Assembly (NCBI RefSeq): GCF_011386835.1
Contig: NC_088791.1
Span: 8,556,998-8,620,997 of the forward strand
Reading direction: 5' to 3'
Origin: Chrysemys picta bellii
Lineage: Eukaryota > Chordata > Testudines > Emydidae
Length of the DNA: 64,000 bases
The notes under the pieces are model-generated. The model saw only the letters and a program-made list of their open reading frames with translations. It did no database searches and had not been told where the DNA came from. A program made the position numbers and the translations under genes. Of the stretch, positions 46,401-61,400 are shown in pieces (the first letter of the stretch is position 1; the number at the start of each line of letters is the position of its first letter).

Positions 46401-49400
46401 AAATGCCAAAGCAGCAAGTCTGAATTCCTTGCTTCTTATTTTGTTGGACACTGTTTATTCCCCTAGATAGGGGTTTTCCCTCTGGAAATAGATCATTTAT
46501 TGTTTCTTGGTTCTGCACCCTAATATAGTTTTTAGAGGGAAATTTTCCCATAAAATCTTTCTTTCTTTCTATATATGGCAGAACCTGCAAAGATCATAGG
46601 GATCAAGGAAAACTCTCTTACAGCTCTAAATTCTCTATTTTGACCCTCGTAACCACTGTCTAAGATACCTAAATGAGGGCCATAGATCACAATGCTGCTC
46701 CATTTGTCTAGGGATTAAAGTTCAGGGACATAAGAACCATGAGTCCTGCCTGCGATCCATTCAGATGGAAGAAGCCATGAACACTTTGAGGACTGATCCA
46801 GAGTCAGAACTGGTTCCAGACCTTTCTTCCAACCCTTGAAAGTGGGAGAAGATGAAATCCAGTGTGATCATTTGTGATACCAGAGAAACTCTGCTCTGCA
46901 GTAGTAGGTCACATGGTTTGGAATTTTTAATCAAATACATTGACTCTAATGCCATTGTCAAAAATAGAACACCAGCCACCTAAGATATTGATTGAACACC
47001 GAATAGTTTAATGCAACATTTTCAGGTAAATGAAATTTTAGATTTTACCAATGTTAATAATATTCCCTTAAAGTCTCTCTAGAGAAGGAGATATTGGAAA
47101 GGTGGCAATTCATTGCTCAGTTCAGTAATATTTCATTAAAAGAGGACATAAACGAAATGTTGACATAAACAAATTAATAACTTCTGCCTGCTGTAGAGAA
47201 CAAAGAAAACTACATGAGGCAACGGAGGCTGCATTATTAATGCTAATGATGACCATACTATAGTTAGCATCCTGCCTTGTGTGATTTTAAACACTGACGT
47301 GTCTTTAAATGTTGACCTGAATATGATGCTATAAAGAGAATTCACAATGGTTATGTTAACACTTGTAGGTGTATCCTGAAAATTGGGAGAATAATCTGAA
47401 TATTTCAATTTACAGTTTTTATTGTTGCTTTTTATTTGCCTACATTTTAAAATTCATAATTTCAGGTGGGTTAAGATCATAACCACAAAGTCTTCGCTTT
47501 GATAGGAGAATGACTTATCCATTGAGGTAGGCAGTGTTGTAGCTGTGTTGGTCACAGGATATTAGAGAGACAAAGTGGGTTAGGTAGTATTATTTATTGA
47601 ATTCACCAGAAGATGGTCCAATAAAATATATTACTTCATCCACTGAGGGTCTTTTCTGAAATTAAAGACCTTTAGTGTCTCTGATCTGCTGGGTGAATGG
47701 ATTAACCGTTGCCTATAGGACCCAGGGTTCAAATCTTTGTTAAGATTACAGATATAAAAGAGCTGGATGGTTTGATCCATTTATCTGTATAACGAAAGCC
47801 ATTTTACGGTATGCATGACTGGTATTCTCTGACAGAGGCCCAGGGAGAAGCTCACATATTTTAAGGTAAGAAGGGATCATCATGATCATCCAGTCTGACC
47901 TCCTGCATGTTGCAGGATTGAGGGACATTGGCAAGATCTGTTGGGGCTGGGGGCTGGAGTAGCTAAGGTATAAGTAGAGGTTCTCTGGCACAGCTGGATG
48001 GAAGAAGGCAGCACAGCCATTTAGAGGCGCCGAATTTGTGATTTCCCTGGGGGGTGCTGGACCACCACTCCACCCCAGGCCCTGCCCCCACTCCACCACT
48101 TCCCCCAAGCCCTACCCCCATCCCGCCTCTTCCCATCCCCAATCCTCCCCCACAGTGCCTCCTGCACACCGCTGAACAGCTGATCATGGTGGGCGGGAGG
48201 TGCTGGGTGGGGGGGCGGAGCTGATCTGGGCTGCCAGTGGGTGCTGAACTGCCACTATTTTTTTCTGTGAGTGCTCCATTCCCATAGCGCCCACAGAGTC
48301 AGCACCTATGCAGCCATTCCCTGCAATGTGATATCCCTGTGGTATCCACTCTAGGGAATGTGTCCGTCCTTCACAATCATGAGCACGAAATGCTCCCTAA
48401 GAGTTACCCACATAAATAGAAATTAGTCCAAGCAATTAAACAAGAGCAGGGAGTAAGGTGCTACTCAACATAAGTAAGGGTAGAAGAATGGGTTATAAAG
48501 TGAAAGCCATTTCTTTCTTGTAGTGTTATGGGATTTTTGATTTGAACTTCGAAGAGCTGAATTTCAGAAAGAGACAGTAAAGCTAAAAACAATTCAGATT
48601 AGTATGCAGGATGTTACCTGATTATTTTCTAGGTTGATCACTTCTAGTAGATCATGTTCCTCCAAACCTTCTAAGCTACTGATTTTATTACTGGACAAGT
48701 CCAAGTTCTGGAGGACTTTCAGGTCCTCCAAACCAGTTATCTTCTCAATCTGGTTAGAGCACTGAAAATCAATCCAAAGTATATAATAAGTCCTTACAAG
48801 CTTTCATAGGTGAAAAAAATATTTCTGATGAAGAACAGCATCCTAGTGTCTAAATGGGTAATTTCTGTGTTCACTTTAAATACCATTTCTCTTCTCCTAG
48901 GTCTTGTATACATTAGCATTGCATGAAAGTAACATTGTCCCTCATATTAACCCGATCCTTATCTTGAGATGCCAGTTTATAATTTCTCATTTTGCTCAAG
49001 AAGTAACAAATCCCGACTGGTTTATCTTCAGTGCACTACCTTAAGTAGCATGCATGTTGGTGCTGCGTGTCAGTAAAATAAACAGGGCCCTGATTTTCTC
49101 TGCAATTTCATAGCCATGGAAGTGCTACAGAATCCCGTCACCACTGTAGAATTGTGCCCAGAAGTCAAGCTTTCATCTATTACAAATTATGTTTGTTACC
49201 TATATGGCTGCAAAAAGATCAAAATGTAAACTGTACATAAACCAATACACTGTTATTTTCCTGAGTCTGCAGGCAACCCGAAACAATAGCTCTCTGATGT
49301 GTCAACTTATCCTATTCACCTCAGTGGGTGTTATCCTAAGGAAACCTCTAGTTTAGGTATCAGAGTAGCAGCCGTGTTAGTCTGTATCCGCAAAAAGAAG

Positions 49401-52400
49401 AACAGGAGTACTTGTGGCACCTTAGAGACTAACAAATTTATTAGAGCATAAGCTTTCGTGGACTACAGCCCACTTCTTCGGATGCAGTATCTTACTCCAT
49501 GAATACCACCACTGAAATTATTGTAAGGAAGCATATCAGAATCTGGTAGTTGGGATTGCTTGGTGCTTTTGAGGCCCCCTAAAGTAGCTTTTCTCTGTAC
49601 ACCACACAAGGCCAGATTCCCCTTTCTCCAGGAGAGAAGAAGAGATGAAAAGGTCACATGTTTCTGAATAGGTTCCAGGTAGTTTCATTTCTTGAAGCCC
49701 AATCAATCATACAGCCATCCCTATTACCAACTCCTAGCATGGTATAGCATGCTAGCTTGTGCGTTAATCTTGGGCCCCAATTACTGTAGCTACCGAGATG
49801 GGCTCTCCACCTGACACGATCTGTAATCATAACCTTGAAAGCTACGCATCTCATTCCACCAGTGTCACTTTATGCTGAAAGCTATTTGGGAACTTCAAAT
49901 GCTATTAATAAATATTTAGGAACTAGAGAAATAAATAAATAAACGGATTGCGATGTTGATCCGGTTGTCTGCCCTTGACATTTTTCCTGACTTTTAAATC
50001 TTTGATCGGGCTATTAATAGCAAGGAGACGCTCTCTTCCCTTCCTCTTCCTCATGAGACTTCTGTTCAATAAGGTACAGCTAAGAGCGGTAGTTGCAAAG
50101 TGCTGTGCAAATGGTACACACAAAATTCTGTGCACCAAAGGGATTTGTGTGGGGAATCCTCTTTTGGAAAGTGTAAACCTCCTCAACATCCAGTTCATTA
50201 CAGCACTACTCATTATTTTTTTGCAAACAAGGGCAGAATATGGGCTCTTTGGCTTATCTAAGCAGTATTTACAATTACTGACGCTCCTTCCTCTGAACTT
50301 GAGACCTTTCTATTTTCTTTCCGAAAGAGCTCAAGAGGGAATGGGAAAGAAAGCTGAATCAAAGGGAAAAAATAACCCTTTTCTGCCATGTACAGTCTCT
50401 TTGCATCTTAATTGAATTTGTAAAAGAAGACACTCATTGAAATTTCACTATTTATATCATTTTTATGTGACTACCTACTTTGCTGATTAAAGAAAAAAGA
50501 GAAGTCTTTATGTGAGCAGTCACAGTAGCATGGAAATACAAAAATACAGAACGTGGTCATATTAATAATGCTTTGCAGTTTCATAGCAGTTCTCACCTTC
50601 AAAACATTTTCAAATACAACTAATAAGGTATAAGTGCTATTAGCCCCTTTTACAGATGGGGAAACAGAAACAGAGAAGTTAAGTGACTTGCTCTGTTTCT
50701 ACTTAAGGAAAAGGATGAATAAGTATTTTTAAAACAGTATAAAGAGAAAAGAGATCTTTCTGAAAATTTAATTTTCAACAAGTTTATAATTCATTTCAGT
50801 GATTTTAATATACGATTTTTCTCAATCTGAATCAATCTTTTCTACTTCCACTGAGAGCCAGAGCTCCAGATTCATTGGCACTGAGGGATTTGCAAAGAAT
50901 GGTATGCCTGAAATACAGGAGTGCTCATTACTTTGTCCACTATTAAAAATGAACACATTTTAGCGCATATTAAAATAAGCTAATCAGTTAAAGAAGTGAA
51001 AGGAACAATTGCATTTGACTTACGTAAGACTTAACTATTCTTTTCTATACTACAGTGCCATTTTGTACTTTAGCACAGAAAAACAAATTAAAAATGTTAT
51101 GGACATAAAAATAAAGAACTTGCTTTACATGACACACTTACGTATTTATTTGCTCTTAAGGTGTATAAACTTAAGCATGTACATATGTATTTTCAGATCA
51201 AGTTCTTTTAGATATCAATTACATTATTTTAAAGATCATAATTACAAAGAAAATTAAATGAAGAGGTGGAAAAATGTACTTTGTGCTTTTACAATGACTT
51301 AAAAGCACACTTTCAGCTCATATTTAAAAATATTCTTACCTATGTTTCTAACACCACTTACAGCTATTACTACTTAGCATTTACGTAGTAATTTTCACTG
51401 AAGAATCACAAAGGGCTTTAGAAATAAGGCTAGGTATTATCCCCATTTTACAGAAGGGGAAACTGAGACACAAAGGCACACTGAGGTAAGTGTGATTTAG
51501 TTGGGGATTGGTCCTGCTTTGAGCAGGGGGTTGGACTAGATGACCTCCTGAGGTCCCTTCCAACCCTGAGATTCTATTCTGTGATAAGTAAACCACATAG
51601 TGTCAGAGTCAGGAACAGAACCAACGTATCCTGAAATAAGGCCCATGACCTATTAATTGGGCCATGCTGCCACTCTGACTTCAAGAGCCTCAAAATAAGT
51701 TTCCTTCTATAACTGATGTTATTAACTTACTGAATTTTACTCAGGGTGAAGGGATAGCTCAGTGGTTAGAGCATTGGCCTGCTAAACCCAGGTTGTGAGT
51801 TCAATCCTTGAGGGGGTCACTTAGGGAGTTGGGGCAAAAAATCAGTAATTGGTCCTGCTAGTGAAGGCAGGGGGCTGGACTCAATGACCTTTCAAGGTCC
51901 CTTCCAGTTCTAGGAGATAGGATATCTCCATTAATTTAAAAAAAATTTTTTTTTTTTTAAATATAGGCTGGGCAGTTTCCCTTTCACCCCTCATATCCTA
52001 GCACAGTGCTACTGTAAACCAAAACAACTTTGCAAGGGAATGTCAATTTAAAAACATCACTGTTTTAATTAATTAATTTCTTCTATACACATCTGATTCT
52101 TTCAAAATAAAGTTTTGATTCTTTCACACATTATATTTAGGGCCCACACACTGTTGATATTTTTAAATTCTAAAAGGGTTACCAAAGAGAAAATGAGATA
52201 GGACATTACTAAAACAGTATATAGTACAAAAGCAAAATTTTAACCAAAGTTTACTTGTGTCCACTATAAACAGACCTATGGAAACCAGACGACTTATCAT
52301 AAATACATTTCTTAAGGAGCTGAACAAGGCCATTTGAAGAAGAGAGCTTTTATTAAAAAAATTAACTCATCACTTACCAGACAGAGTATTTTGACAGGTA

Positions 52401-55400
52401 AGTTTTTCAAACCACTGATTGTAGTGATCCTGTTGTGTGCCAAGCTAAGGAAAGTCAGACTACGGCACTTCTCTAGCCCTTTGATCTCCTCTATATTATT
52501 ATCTATGCATCAGTGTTGCACTTAAGGAAAATAATCACATACAAAAAAATCATAGCAATATTTAGAACTAAGTTAGCAGGTCGGTCTCTCTTTCTCGTAC
52601 ACAGACGTTCATTTTACTAATACACTGTCTTCCTCCTTCCAGTGTAACTTATTTGTTTCAACCACCATTTACATCTTGTCTCTCAAGCCCGAGCCCCAAT
52701 CCTGCAACTGCATGCACATGGGCAGTTCTTTACACCTGTTGGGAGGTCCATTGAAGTCAATGGGGCTCCACACATGTCAAGTCAGTTGCAGGAGCCAGGA
52801 CTCAAGATTATAAATTCTTTGAGGCAGGGACCATACTTTACTATATGTTTGTGCAGCACCTAGCACAGTGAGACCCCATAGCATTACTTCGCAGACCATA
52901 ATAAGTATAATATACATTATCCATGATATTATGTGGGTATTCAAATTTTTACTTGAATTTGAAGTAAGTTATAACAGTTTCAGTAATGACTCTGTGTCCA
53001 AGTGGTGGTGACTGTGTCATTTTAATTTAATTTAAAGTAAAGCAAAGGCAAAACTAAACGTATCATTGTCATAACTATAAAGGGAAGGGTAACAGCTCTC
53101 CTGTGTACAGTGCTATAAAATCCCTCCTGGCCAGAGACTCCAAAATCCTTTTACTTGTAAAGGGTTAAGAAGCTCAGGTAACCTGGCTGACACCTGACCC
53201 AAAGTACCAATAAAGGGACAAGATACTTTCAAATCTTGGAGGGGGGGGGGGAAGGCTTTTGTTTGTGCTCTTTGTTAAGGGGGTTGTTCGCTCTTGGGAC
53301 TAAGAGGGACCAGACATCAATCCAGGTTCTCCACATCTTTCTGAACAAGTCTCTCATATTTCAAACTTGTAAGTAAACAGCCAGGCAAGGCGTGTTAATT
53401 TACCTTTGTTTTCTCAACTTGTAAATGTACCTTTTACTAGGGTGTTTACCTCTGTTTGCTGTAACTTTGAACCTAAGGCTAGAGGGGGGTCCTCTGGGCT
53501 CTTTAAGTTTGATTACCCTGTAAAGTTATTTCCATCCTGATTTTACAGAGATGATTTTTACATTTTCTTTAATTAAAAGCCTTCTTTTTAAGAACCTGAT
53601 TGATTTTTCCTTGTTTTTAAGATCCAGGGGGGTTGGATCTTGATCCACCAGGAGTTGGTGGGAGAAAGGAGGGGGATGGTTAATTTCTCCTTGTTTTAAG
53701 ATCCAAGGGGTTTGGATCTGTATTCACCAGGGAATTGGTGAAGAGTCTCTGAAGGCTACCCAGGGAAGGGAATTAGCATTTGGGAGTGGTGGCAGCGGAC
53801 CAGATCTAAGCTGGTAGTTAAGCTTAGAAGTTTTCACGCAGGCCCCCACATTTGTACCCTAAAATTCAAAGTGGGGAAGCAGCCTTGACAATCATATAAG
53901 ACCAAATTGGAATCAGACACTTTAAAAACAAGAGAATATAAATAAGAAACCCAGCTACAAAACTCCAAAGTAGATTAAGCAGGATGCAGAGTGATGCCTT
54001 TATGCAATCACATGGGGCAACAATATTTCATTTTAATGTATATGAGAGAATGATACCACCGTCCGAAAACTGGGACAGCGACATTTTTTTGTAACACAGC
54101 CAACCACATTTCAAACCTTAGATGCCTGTAGACAAATGATCAGATTATTTTTTCCCTGCCAGAACCATACCAATAATTCTAATCAAATGCAATTAGAGGA
54201 GCTGCATTTATCCTACAAGGGTAATGAAAGAAAATACAATCTTGTTATAAGAACACAAGAACATCCATACTGGGTCAGACCAGTGACCCATCTAGCCCAG
54301 TATCTTGTCTTCCAACAGTGGCTGGTGCCAGATGATTCAGAGGGAATGAACAGAACAGGGCAATTCATTGAGTGATCCATCACCTGTGATCCAGTCTCAG
54401 CTTCTGGCAGTCAGAGGTTTAGGGACACCCAGAGCATGGGGTTGCATCCCTGATCATCTTGGCTAATAGCCGTTGATGGACCTATCCTCCATGATCTTCT
54501 CTCATTCTTTTTTGAACCCAGTTATACTTTTGGCCTTCACAACATTCCCAGGCAACAAGTTCCATAGGTCGACTGTGTGTTGTGCTGAACAACCAGGGTT
54601 TGGCCAGTTTTTGCCACACACACCCTAACACAGTTTGGCCCAATCTGCACTGACAGTGTCAAACTATAACTGAACCCCAACACCACGTTACTGTGTGTTG
54701 TGCTGAACAACCAGGGTTTGGCCAGTTTTTGCCACACACACCCTAACACGGTTTGGCCCAATCTGCACTGACAGTGTCAAACTATAACTGAACCCCAACA
54801 CCATGTTCTAGCCTAGATTCCTACCTAGTAGGATCTATCATTTTATAGGGCCTATGCTAGGCTACTTGACATGTTTTGAAAAGTGCACTCAGACCACAAT
54901 AGAATGTAGGGCTGGAAGAGACCTCAAGAGGTCATCTAGTCCATCCCCCTGTGCTGAGGCAGGATTAAGTGTACCACACTTGGTAGTTGGACAGGGACTT
55001 TATGACAAAATAGGATTGCTCCTCTTCCTATTGAAGTCTATGGCAAAACTTCATTGGGCACAGTGGATCCAATCAATCATTGATTGCCACTAAGTAGAAC
55101 ACCAGCCAATTAGGGTCCAAGAGGTTACAAATGTATAATAAAAGGTGATCACACAAATAAGATGCTGAAAATCAGTCAGCACTAACAACCGATTTTAGAA
55201 TCTTAATAACCCACTACAACTGCGCGCTCAGGTATTACTGCCGTAGTAAACTGTATTCCTTTCTGTTTTAGACCATTTCCTCTAAGAAGATTAATTTGTA
55301 ATCCTGTCAGGTATGTTTGTGTGTGCAACTGTCAGGAAAACTTGTAATGACCTTACCATCTGCATCACAGCTCATTGAAATATGGTAAGAGATGCTTAGT

Positions 55401-58400
55401 TACTGTCTGCTAAGAAATGCATCCCAAACACTTTCACCACTGTAAGATATTTAAGAAATGTTGTTTCATTTGTAGACTATAAGAACAGCTTGTTTTGGCT
55501 GCCATGTCTTCTGTGAGTTTTGCTTGACACAAGTTAGGAATGGTGCCATGTTGCATTTTAAACTCTGCATTCACGTTCTGAATTTCAAATGGTCCTGATG
55601 CACTCATACGCACAGTTGTTCTTCCCCTATTGCTGGCAACAAATCGAATGAATCAAATAAAGATACTGAACTGCTGCATTCAAAGCAAATGAAAAATCCT
55701 AATTCCTATTCAGATCAGTGATAACAACCCTTGACCCTTTTTTACTGGTCACATTATTTTTGCTTTGCAATAGGAAATTTGAATGGCGTCTCGGTGCCAT
55801 TCTCCAACAAGAATTGTGTCACCTGTACACCTTGTGAAACTTGTCAATAATGTAACCTGAAAACCCTGCGAATGAGCTAACCACCCCTGTGAGAAATAAG
55901 AATGCTGAAATAACATCCTTCAGTAATAGGGTTACTTGAGTATGGAAGACAAAGAACCAAAATGATACAGCCTGCAATCCCCTCCTCCTGGAACAAAGAC
56001 TCAGGATGCAATTTACAAGGCAGGAGAAAAGAGGTTCCTAAGCCTTAGTAAGCATTTATAAGCTTACATGGGAATGCAAGAGAACAACATAGAGCACTAG
56101 CTTAGACTGTGTCTACACTACAGACCCCTTACTGGCACGGCTATGGTAGTATAGCCCCCCCAGTGTAAATGTGGTGTACTCCAAAAGAAGGAGGTTTTTA
56201 GTCCATGTAGGAACACCTCCTCTCCAAATCCCATTAGCTAAGCAGACAGAAGCACTCTTCTGTCAGAACAGTGTCTTCTGTGTCTATACTGGAGTTTTTG
56301 TCACACCCTCGACCAACACAGCAATGCCGATGCAAGTTTTAAGTGTGGGCCACGCCTTAGAAAAGTGTAGGAGAAGGAGAGCCTTCAGGAGGAATAAGGG
56401 CAGCTCTGCACAGCAAACGCCTTGGAAAAGCAGAGAGTGGAGAAACGTAAGTATCTAACACATCCTTATCAGATCTCCACCAGAATGGGGTTTACTACCC
56501 CACAACCTGGGGTGCTCACAGACTGAAAGGTGTTTTTGAGAACAATTTGCACTGCATGTAGTCTTACCTCACATACGAGCACGATCTTATACACTGACAT
56601 TTAATAGCCTTAACTTTCCTAGATTCTGTGGAAATCTGAAAATCAGTCCATTTTAGCTACTTTTGAGGTTACCCAGCAGAATGTTTTTTTCAATTAAAGC
56701 AGCTCACCTGTCGCCAACTTGATTTTCAATCAAATTAAATCTACATAAACGCTGAACCGCCTTTAATGCTAAAGGGAACTTCCTGCCCATTAACTCTCCT
56801 TTGCTGTGACGCCTACAAAATCCTGACAACTGTTAAGCCATCGGTGTGCTGAGACTACTTCAAATCATGGCGATTAACACGGTCTGTTTCCTTGTACTCC
56901 CCCACCTGTCAGTATCCATCCATTGTCTCTTGTTTTATACTTGGATTGTAAGCTCTTTGGGGCAGGGACTGTCTTTTTGTCTGATTTTTGTCCAGCACCT
57001 AGCACAAAGGGGTCCTGGTCCATGAGTGAGGCTTGTTGTAATAATTGGGCCTACAAATTTACCCTAATTATGAGCTCAATTGTAACAAGTACATGACAGC
57101 TTATAAAACGTCACAATAACCCAGAACAACAAATGTTGATGGGAAAAGGTCGGAAAGAAAGTCTCCTTATGTTAAGATCATGCTTGGTAAACCAGAAAAG
57201 TGTGCAACCAAAAATCAGTGAACCAAAATTGGTGTGTTGGAAACTAGACCTTGGTGGACAAAATAAAGAGGGGCTGGGCTATTCCCCTACCACTCCCCTT
57301 TGGGGTCCCTCAAGGAAGAGACTTTGGGAGAAAAATTGGCTGTGGGTCCAATCTTCACCATCATGGCTGCCACCCCCACCATCTCCTGGGACCCGGGAAC
57401 TTCTACGTCTAATCCTGAGAGATGTCCTGACCAGGCCTAGCCAGAGAGAGGGACCCAGATGACATCGCCACCTTTGCTAGCTACAGATGAATCCCAAACG
57501 CCACCGGGGATGAAACAGGATCAGACTTTAACAGCAGCAGCAGCAACAGCTCCAGTCTGTCTCAACTAACTTCTCTCTTCCTCAAATGGACAGTTATTAT
57601 CATCTACCTAAGAGACTGTCAAACAAGGTTGTTTTTTTTCTTTTAAAAACTCTCCAGTGAAAAGGAATAAGGGATTATTAAAATGAAAGCCATATTTAAC
57701 ATTTCAAATATGTTAACTCTTTTTCCTTCTAAAGTTCAAAGGATTGTTAATTGTGTGTTTGCCATGGTACTAAGCAGACTGAGGTCTCTGTATACAAAAC
57801 CTCGGATCTTGTTTAACACGGTTTAATGTTGGACAGTGACTTGATTATGTTAACATCTTTAGCCCATATATTACATCTAAATTAATACCTAGGCTCCTAG
57901 GCTCAAGTAATTATTATTTATTATTCATATTAACATTAAATTCTCTCTTTCACAGGTGTGTATCATAAGAACAATCAGACTGGGTTATACCAATGGTCCA
58001 TTTAGCCCAGTATCCTGCCCTGACTGTGGCCAGTATCTGAGCTTTAGAGGAAATGTACAGAACAGGCAACTTTGGAGAGATTCACCCCGTCTTCCCCTCC
58101 CGGCTTCTCACTTATAGCTTAGGGAAATCCTGAATCTGAGCACAAAGGAGTTAAAGTAAACTCCAAAGATTACACTTCATATCCCAGTGCTGCAGCGAGC
58201 ATTTGTTTATCATCTTTGTCATGTCTAGGGAGTACGACTCACGGCTTTCTTAGCTTTTCAGGGCATGAAGGTTTTTTGTTTTCCTTTGACAGAGAATTTG
58301 ATCTTTACAAACACTCCTACCCAACCCGCCTTTATAAATATTAATGTTTTACTAAGTTCAAATCAGTTTCATCATTAGATTAAAAACTATTTCACCTTGC

Positions 58401-61400
58401 TTTTCAAGGCAGAATCATATGGTTGAGTGAAGCTACACAGTGAAGATGGACAGCTATTTAGAATGAACAGCCCTTCACAAAAGCAATAAACCACCTTCTC
58501 CTGTTGTGGTTTCCACAAAGGATACGGTCCAGTGTGAGTTTAGTAAGTGACTGGTATGCAGACAGATCTCGCATTTCAGGTATTTGATTGTATGAAAAAT
58601 CCACCTCCTGAAGAGAAAAAGGACACACGAGGTTGCTTTCCTTTCTTCAGCACTTTCAGCTGCCCTGTGAAACTAACTGGCTTTTCCATTATGCTTGTGG
58701 TGGGGTTTGTAGACAAAATAAAAGGGTCATTAATATTAATACGTGGTGAGACATAACAAAAGGGTTTTTTTATTAGATACATAACTCAAATTTTGGAAGC
58801 TTCATTAACTATTCTGTGTTCCTCCTACAGACAATATTAATGGTCCTGGCAATGATGCATAAAGATTAGAGATCAGTAAGGGAAAGCAGAGGATTCCATA
58901 GTGGTAGTGTTTCAAAACAATATCCAGATCTTTGTAACCCATAGTGGACTATATCAACACAATAGCCGAGAAAGTGGACAGTATATGGCTATACGTCACA
59001 TATATCTTTTACAGTACTGATTGGTACCAGTCAATCTGAAAAGTGAGAATTGATTCCATTCAAGATTTGATTCATTTGGCAAAATCTTAACCAGTACAAT
59101 GAATTGTGTAAAATGCCATTCCCATAGTGTTTGGGGTTCAGGAATGTGAAACCAAATGAGAGGTGCAATTTTTTTAAATGGCAACCAGAATAAGATGGAT
59201 GTGTAGGGGACAAAGGAAGTTTGATCTCTTTGCCTGGCCTAGTACAGAATCTAAATTATGTTTAAAAGGCCTCTTTGAATTCAAACCTGACAAAGAACAT
59301 TTTTCACAACTTACCTTGAGATTTTTAGGTGGCTTGAAATCAAAGTAGGTAGTCAGTTCATTATTGGAAGCGTCAAGTTCCAGTAAATAAGGCATATGAC
59401 TGACACAAGACAGATCTATAACAAAGGGAAAACACCAAATTAAGTAAAATAATACATAGGGGAATACATAGATTACGGAGTCATAATGTAATATGGTAAT
59501 TACACCCGCTAGCAACCAAAAATCAATTTTAAACCATGCAAGACATAGAGCAAGGCTTGTCCCGCAGTAATTCAATGTATTAGCACCTCTTCCTACACAA
59601 AAGATACTTTGTGAACAATTCAAGACAGAGATAAATGCCCAATTCCTAAATCAAATCTCTATTTTTTAAAATTGGTTTCGTTTGCTATCATCCTAATTTA
59701 ACTTTGCCACCTAGAGATAAAATTTTCAAAAGAGCCTTAGTGATTTATGAGCCTAAATCTCATTTCCAAAAGTGACTTAGGCTCTTTAGTCTCAGACAAG
59801 ACTGAAAATTTACCGTTAGATCAGTCACAAATCAATCTATCTTCCACACAGCATCACTCAAGCCAATTTTAAGAGTTATGTGCATAATAGCAGAGCAAGC
59901 GATTCCCCCACGAATTTAGATCTTAATAATTATTTCATAAAAGGCATAATCTTAAAGGGGTCAAGAAAGGAGTGATTATCTCTTTGGAGAAGGGCCCCTA
60001 TTCAGTTCAGGCATTTACTTGGTACTCTACTTGGAAAAAATTAAAATGGGCACAGTGAGGTTGTGACAGTCACAGCGATGTACTGATCTCCAGCTCTCCC
60101 AATGTCTAAGTACTAAGGCAGAGGCTACATGATGCAGCAGGTTACCGCACAAGCCTTACTTATTTTTATTATTAATAATCGTGGACCAGGACCCCATTGT
60201 GCTAGGTGCTGTGCAAACACATAATAAAATGACATGAGGCCTGATTGCGATCATCATAAAAGCAGCACGCAATTTGGTACACTTCAGCCTCAGCTGGAAA
60301 TCTTTGCTGAAGAGAAGCCCCAAGACTGGAATAGCTGTAAGGTCTCCACCTTAACCTTGCACTAACATGGTTGTTTGTACTTTATGTCCAAATAATAAAC
60401 CGGACAATAATATTTACTTTCATGTTGCCTAGCATATGCTGGTACAGCTGTATGAATACCATCAGTAAATCATTCTCAAGGAGATGCAGCTATTGTATCA
60501 CTCTACAGAGTTGGATTAGCAATGTTATTAATGTGTGGACAGGGTTTTATGATATTAAAGCTACACAGAACACTGTATTTTTCATCTTAAATGATTTTAC
60601 AAGCCAAGAGTTTACTAGCGTACTTACTACATACCATTAATTTTATTGTATGAAAGCTCCAACTTCTCTAGGTGAATGTATCTGGAAAGAATGCTAATGT
60701 CACTTAAATTACGCCCCTGGGAAAATAAAAAGCAAAGAAGCTTTAATAACTCGCTGTGTAACCACACCCTGCTCTCTTAGGAGACATGGTAGAAGGAAGT
60801 GTTGATGAGACATCCACAGCTTCCTCCCGTGGACGCTGGGATCTGAGCCCACCAGAATATGATTACATAAAACAAGGTCTATTCACGCCCAAACCAGACA
60901 CAAATGGGGAAAAAAGTCAAAGCAGGAAAAAAAAATGCAGTCATGAGAGATGGCTGCATCCAGAGGGAATGCCACAAAATCAGGCTGCATATAAGAGGAA
61001 TCTGTGGCGAGTCATCTTTAACTGGGTTCAGCTCTGCTAATCTCCTTGGACAACAGCAGTTGCCTCCCACCAGAGTGATGTTACAGGCTGTATTCCAAGG
61101 GGATTATCACCTCCCCCTCCTCCTCTGCTCTGACTGAGCAGAACAAGAGTTCTGTAGGAAGTTGCCCTGGAGACAGAGTAAAGAGGAATCCCTGACACCT
61201 ACAGCTACAGCTGTCCCTAGGAGAAAACAAAGAGGGACTGATCCAGGAGTGAAGTCACAGCCTTTCAAAGGTCCCCACATAAAGCACAGAAGTGACAACT
61301 ACAGAAGGTGAAAAGATTACGCCTGCCTCCTGAAAAAGAGGACATATCTTGCCACGCAGGCCATCGCCTGTTAAGAGTGAAACTCAGTTTAGGGTGACCC

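Larger units (their letters stand above)
42672..48617. other. Intron 7 of LRGUK
   Basis: Contains a solo LTR with an internal hAT MITE (43629-44937), a hAT foldback (45833-46145), a Penelope-type fragment (47526-47640), a CR1 end (47855-47935) and a hAT MITE (48021-48309). Nothing recognised in 42680-43600, 44950-45800 and 46160-47520. Confidence 0.65.
48762..52377. other. Intron 6 of LRGUK
   Basis: Contains a Penelope-type terminal repeat (49357-49487), a MIR (50600-50700), a MIR with a nested CR1 end (51365-51680) and a turtle-type SINE (51748-51960). Nothing recognised in 48780-49340, 49500-50590 and 50710-51350. Confidence 0.65.
52503..58525. other. Intron 5 of LRGUK
   Basis: Contains an ancient repeat (52800-52905), a solo LTR (53067-53890), CR1 ends (54240-54571, 54894-54970, 57965-58110), a 118-bp tandem duplication (54572-54807), a Harbinger-type MITE (56105-56356) and another ancient repeat (56935-57050). 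57060-57720 looks repeat-like but I cannot name it. 54980-56090 shows nothing recognised. Confidence 0.65.

Noticed and set aside
51751..51825. Functional tRNA gene
   Set aside because: A and B boxes are present, but the cloverleaf is not maintained and the sequence continues into a CR1-like tail, so it is a SINE head.
56690..56765. Possible LRGUK exon on the minus strand
   Set aside because: A short open stretch ends at a good donor-like GTGAGC, but its translation lacks LRR pattern, and exon 5 joins exon 6 in phase without it.
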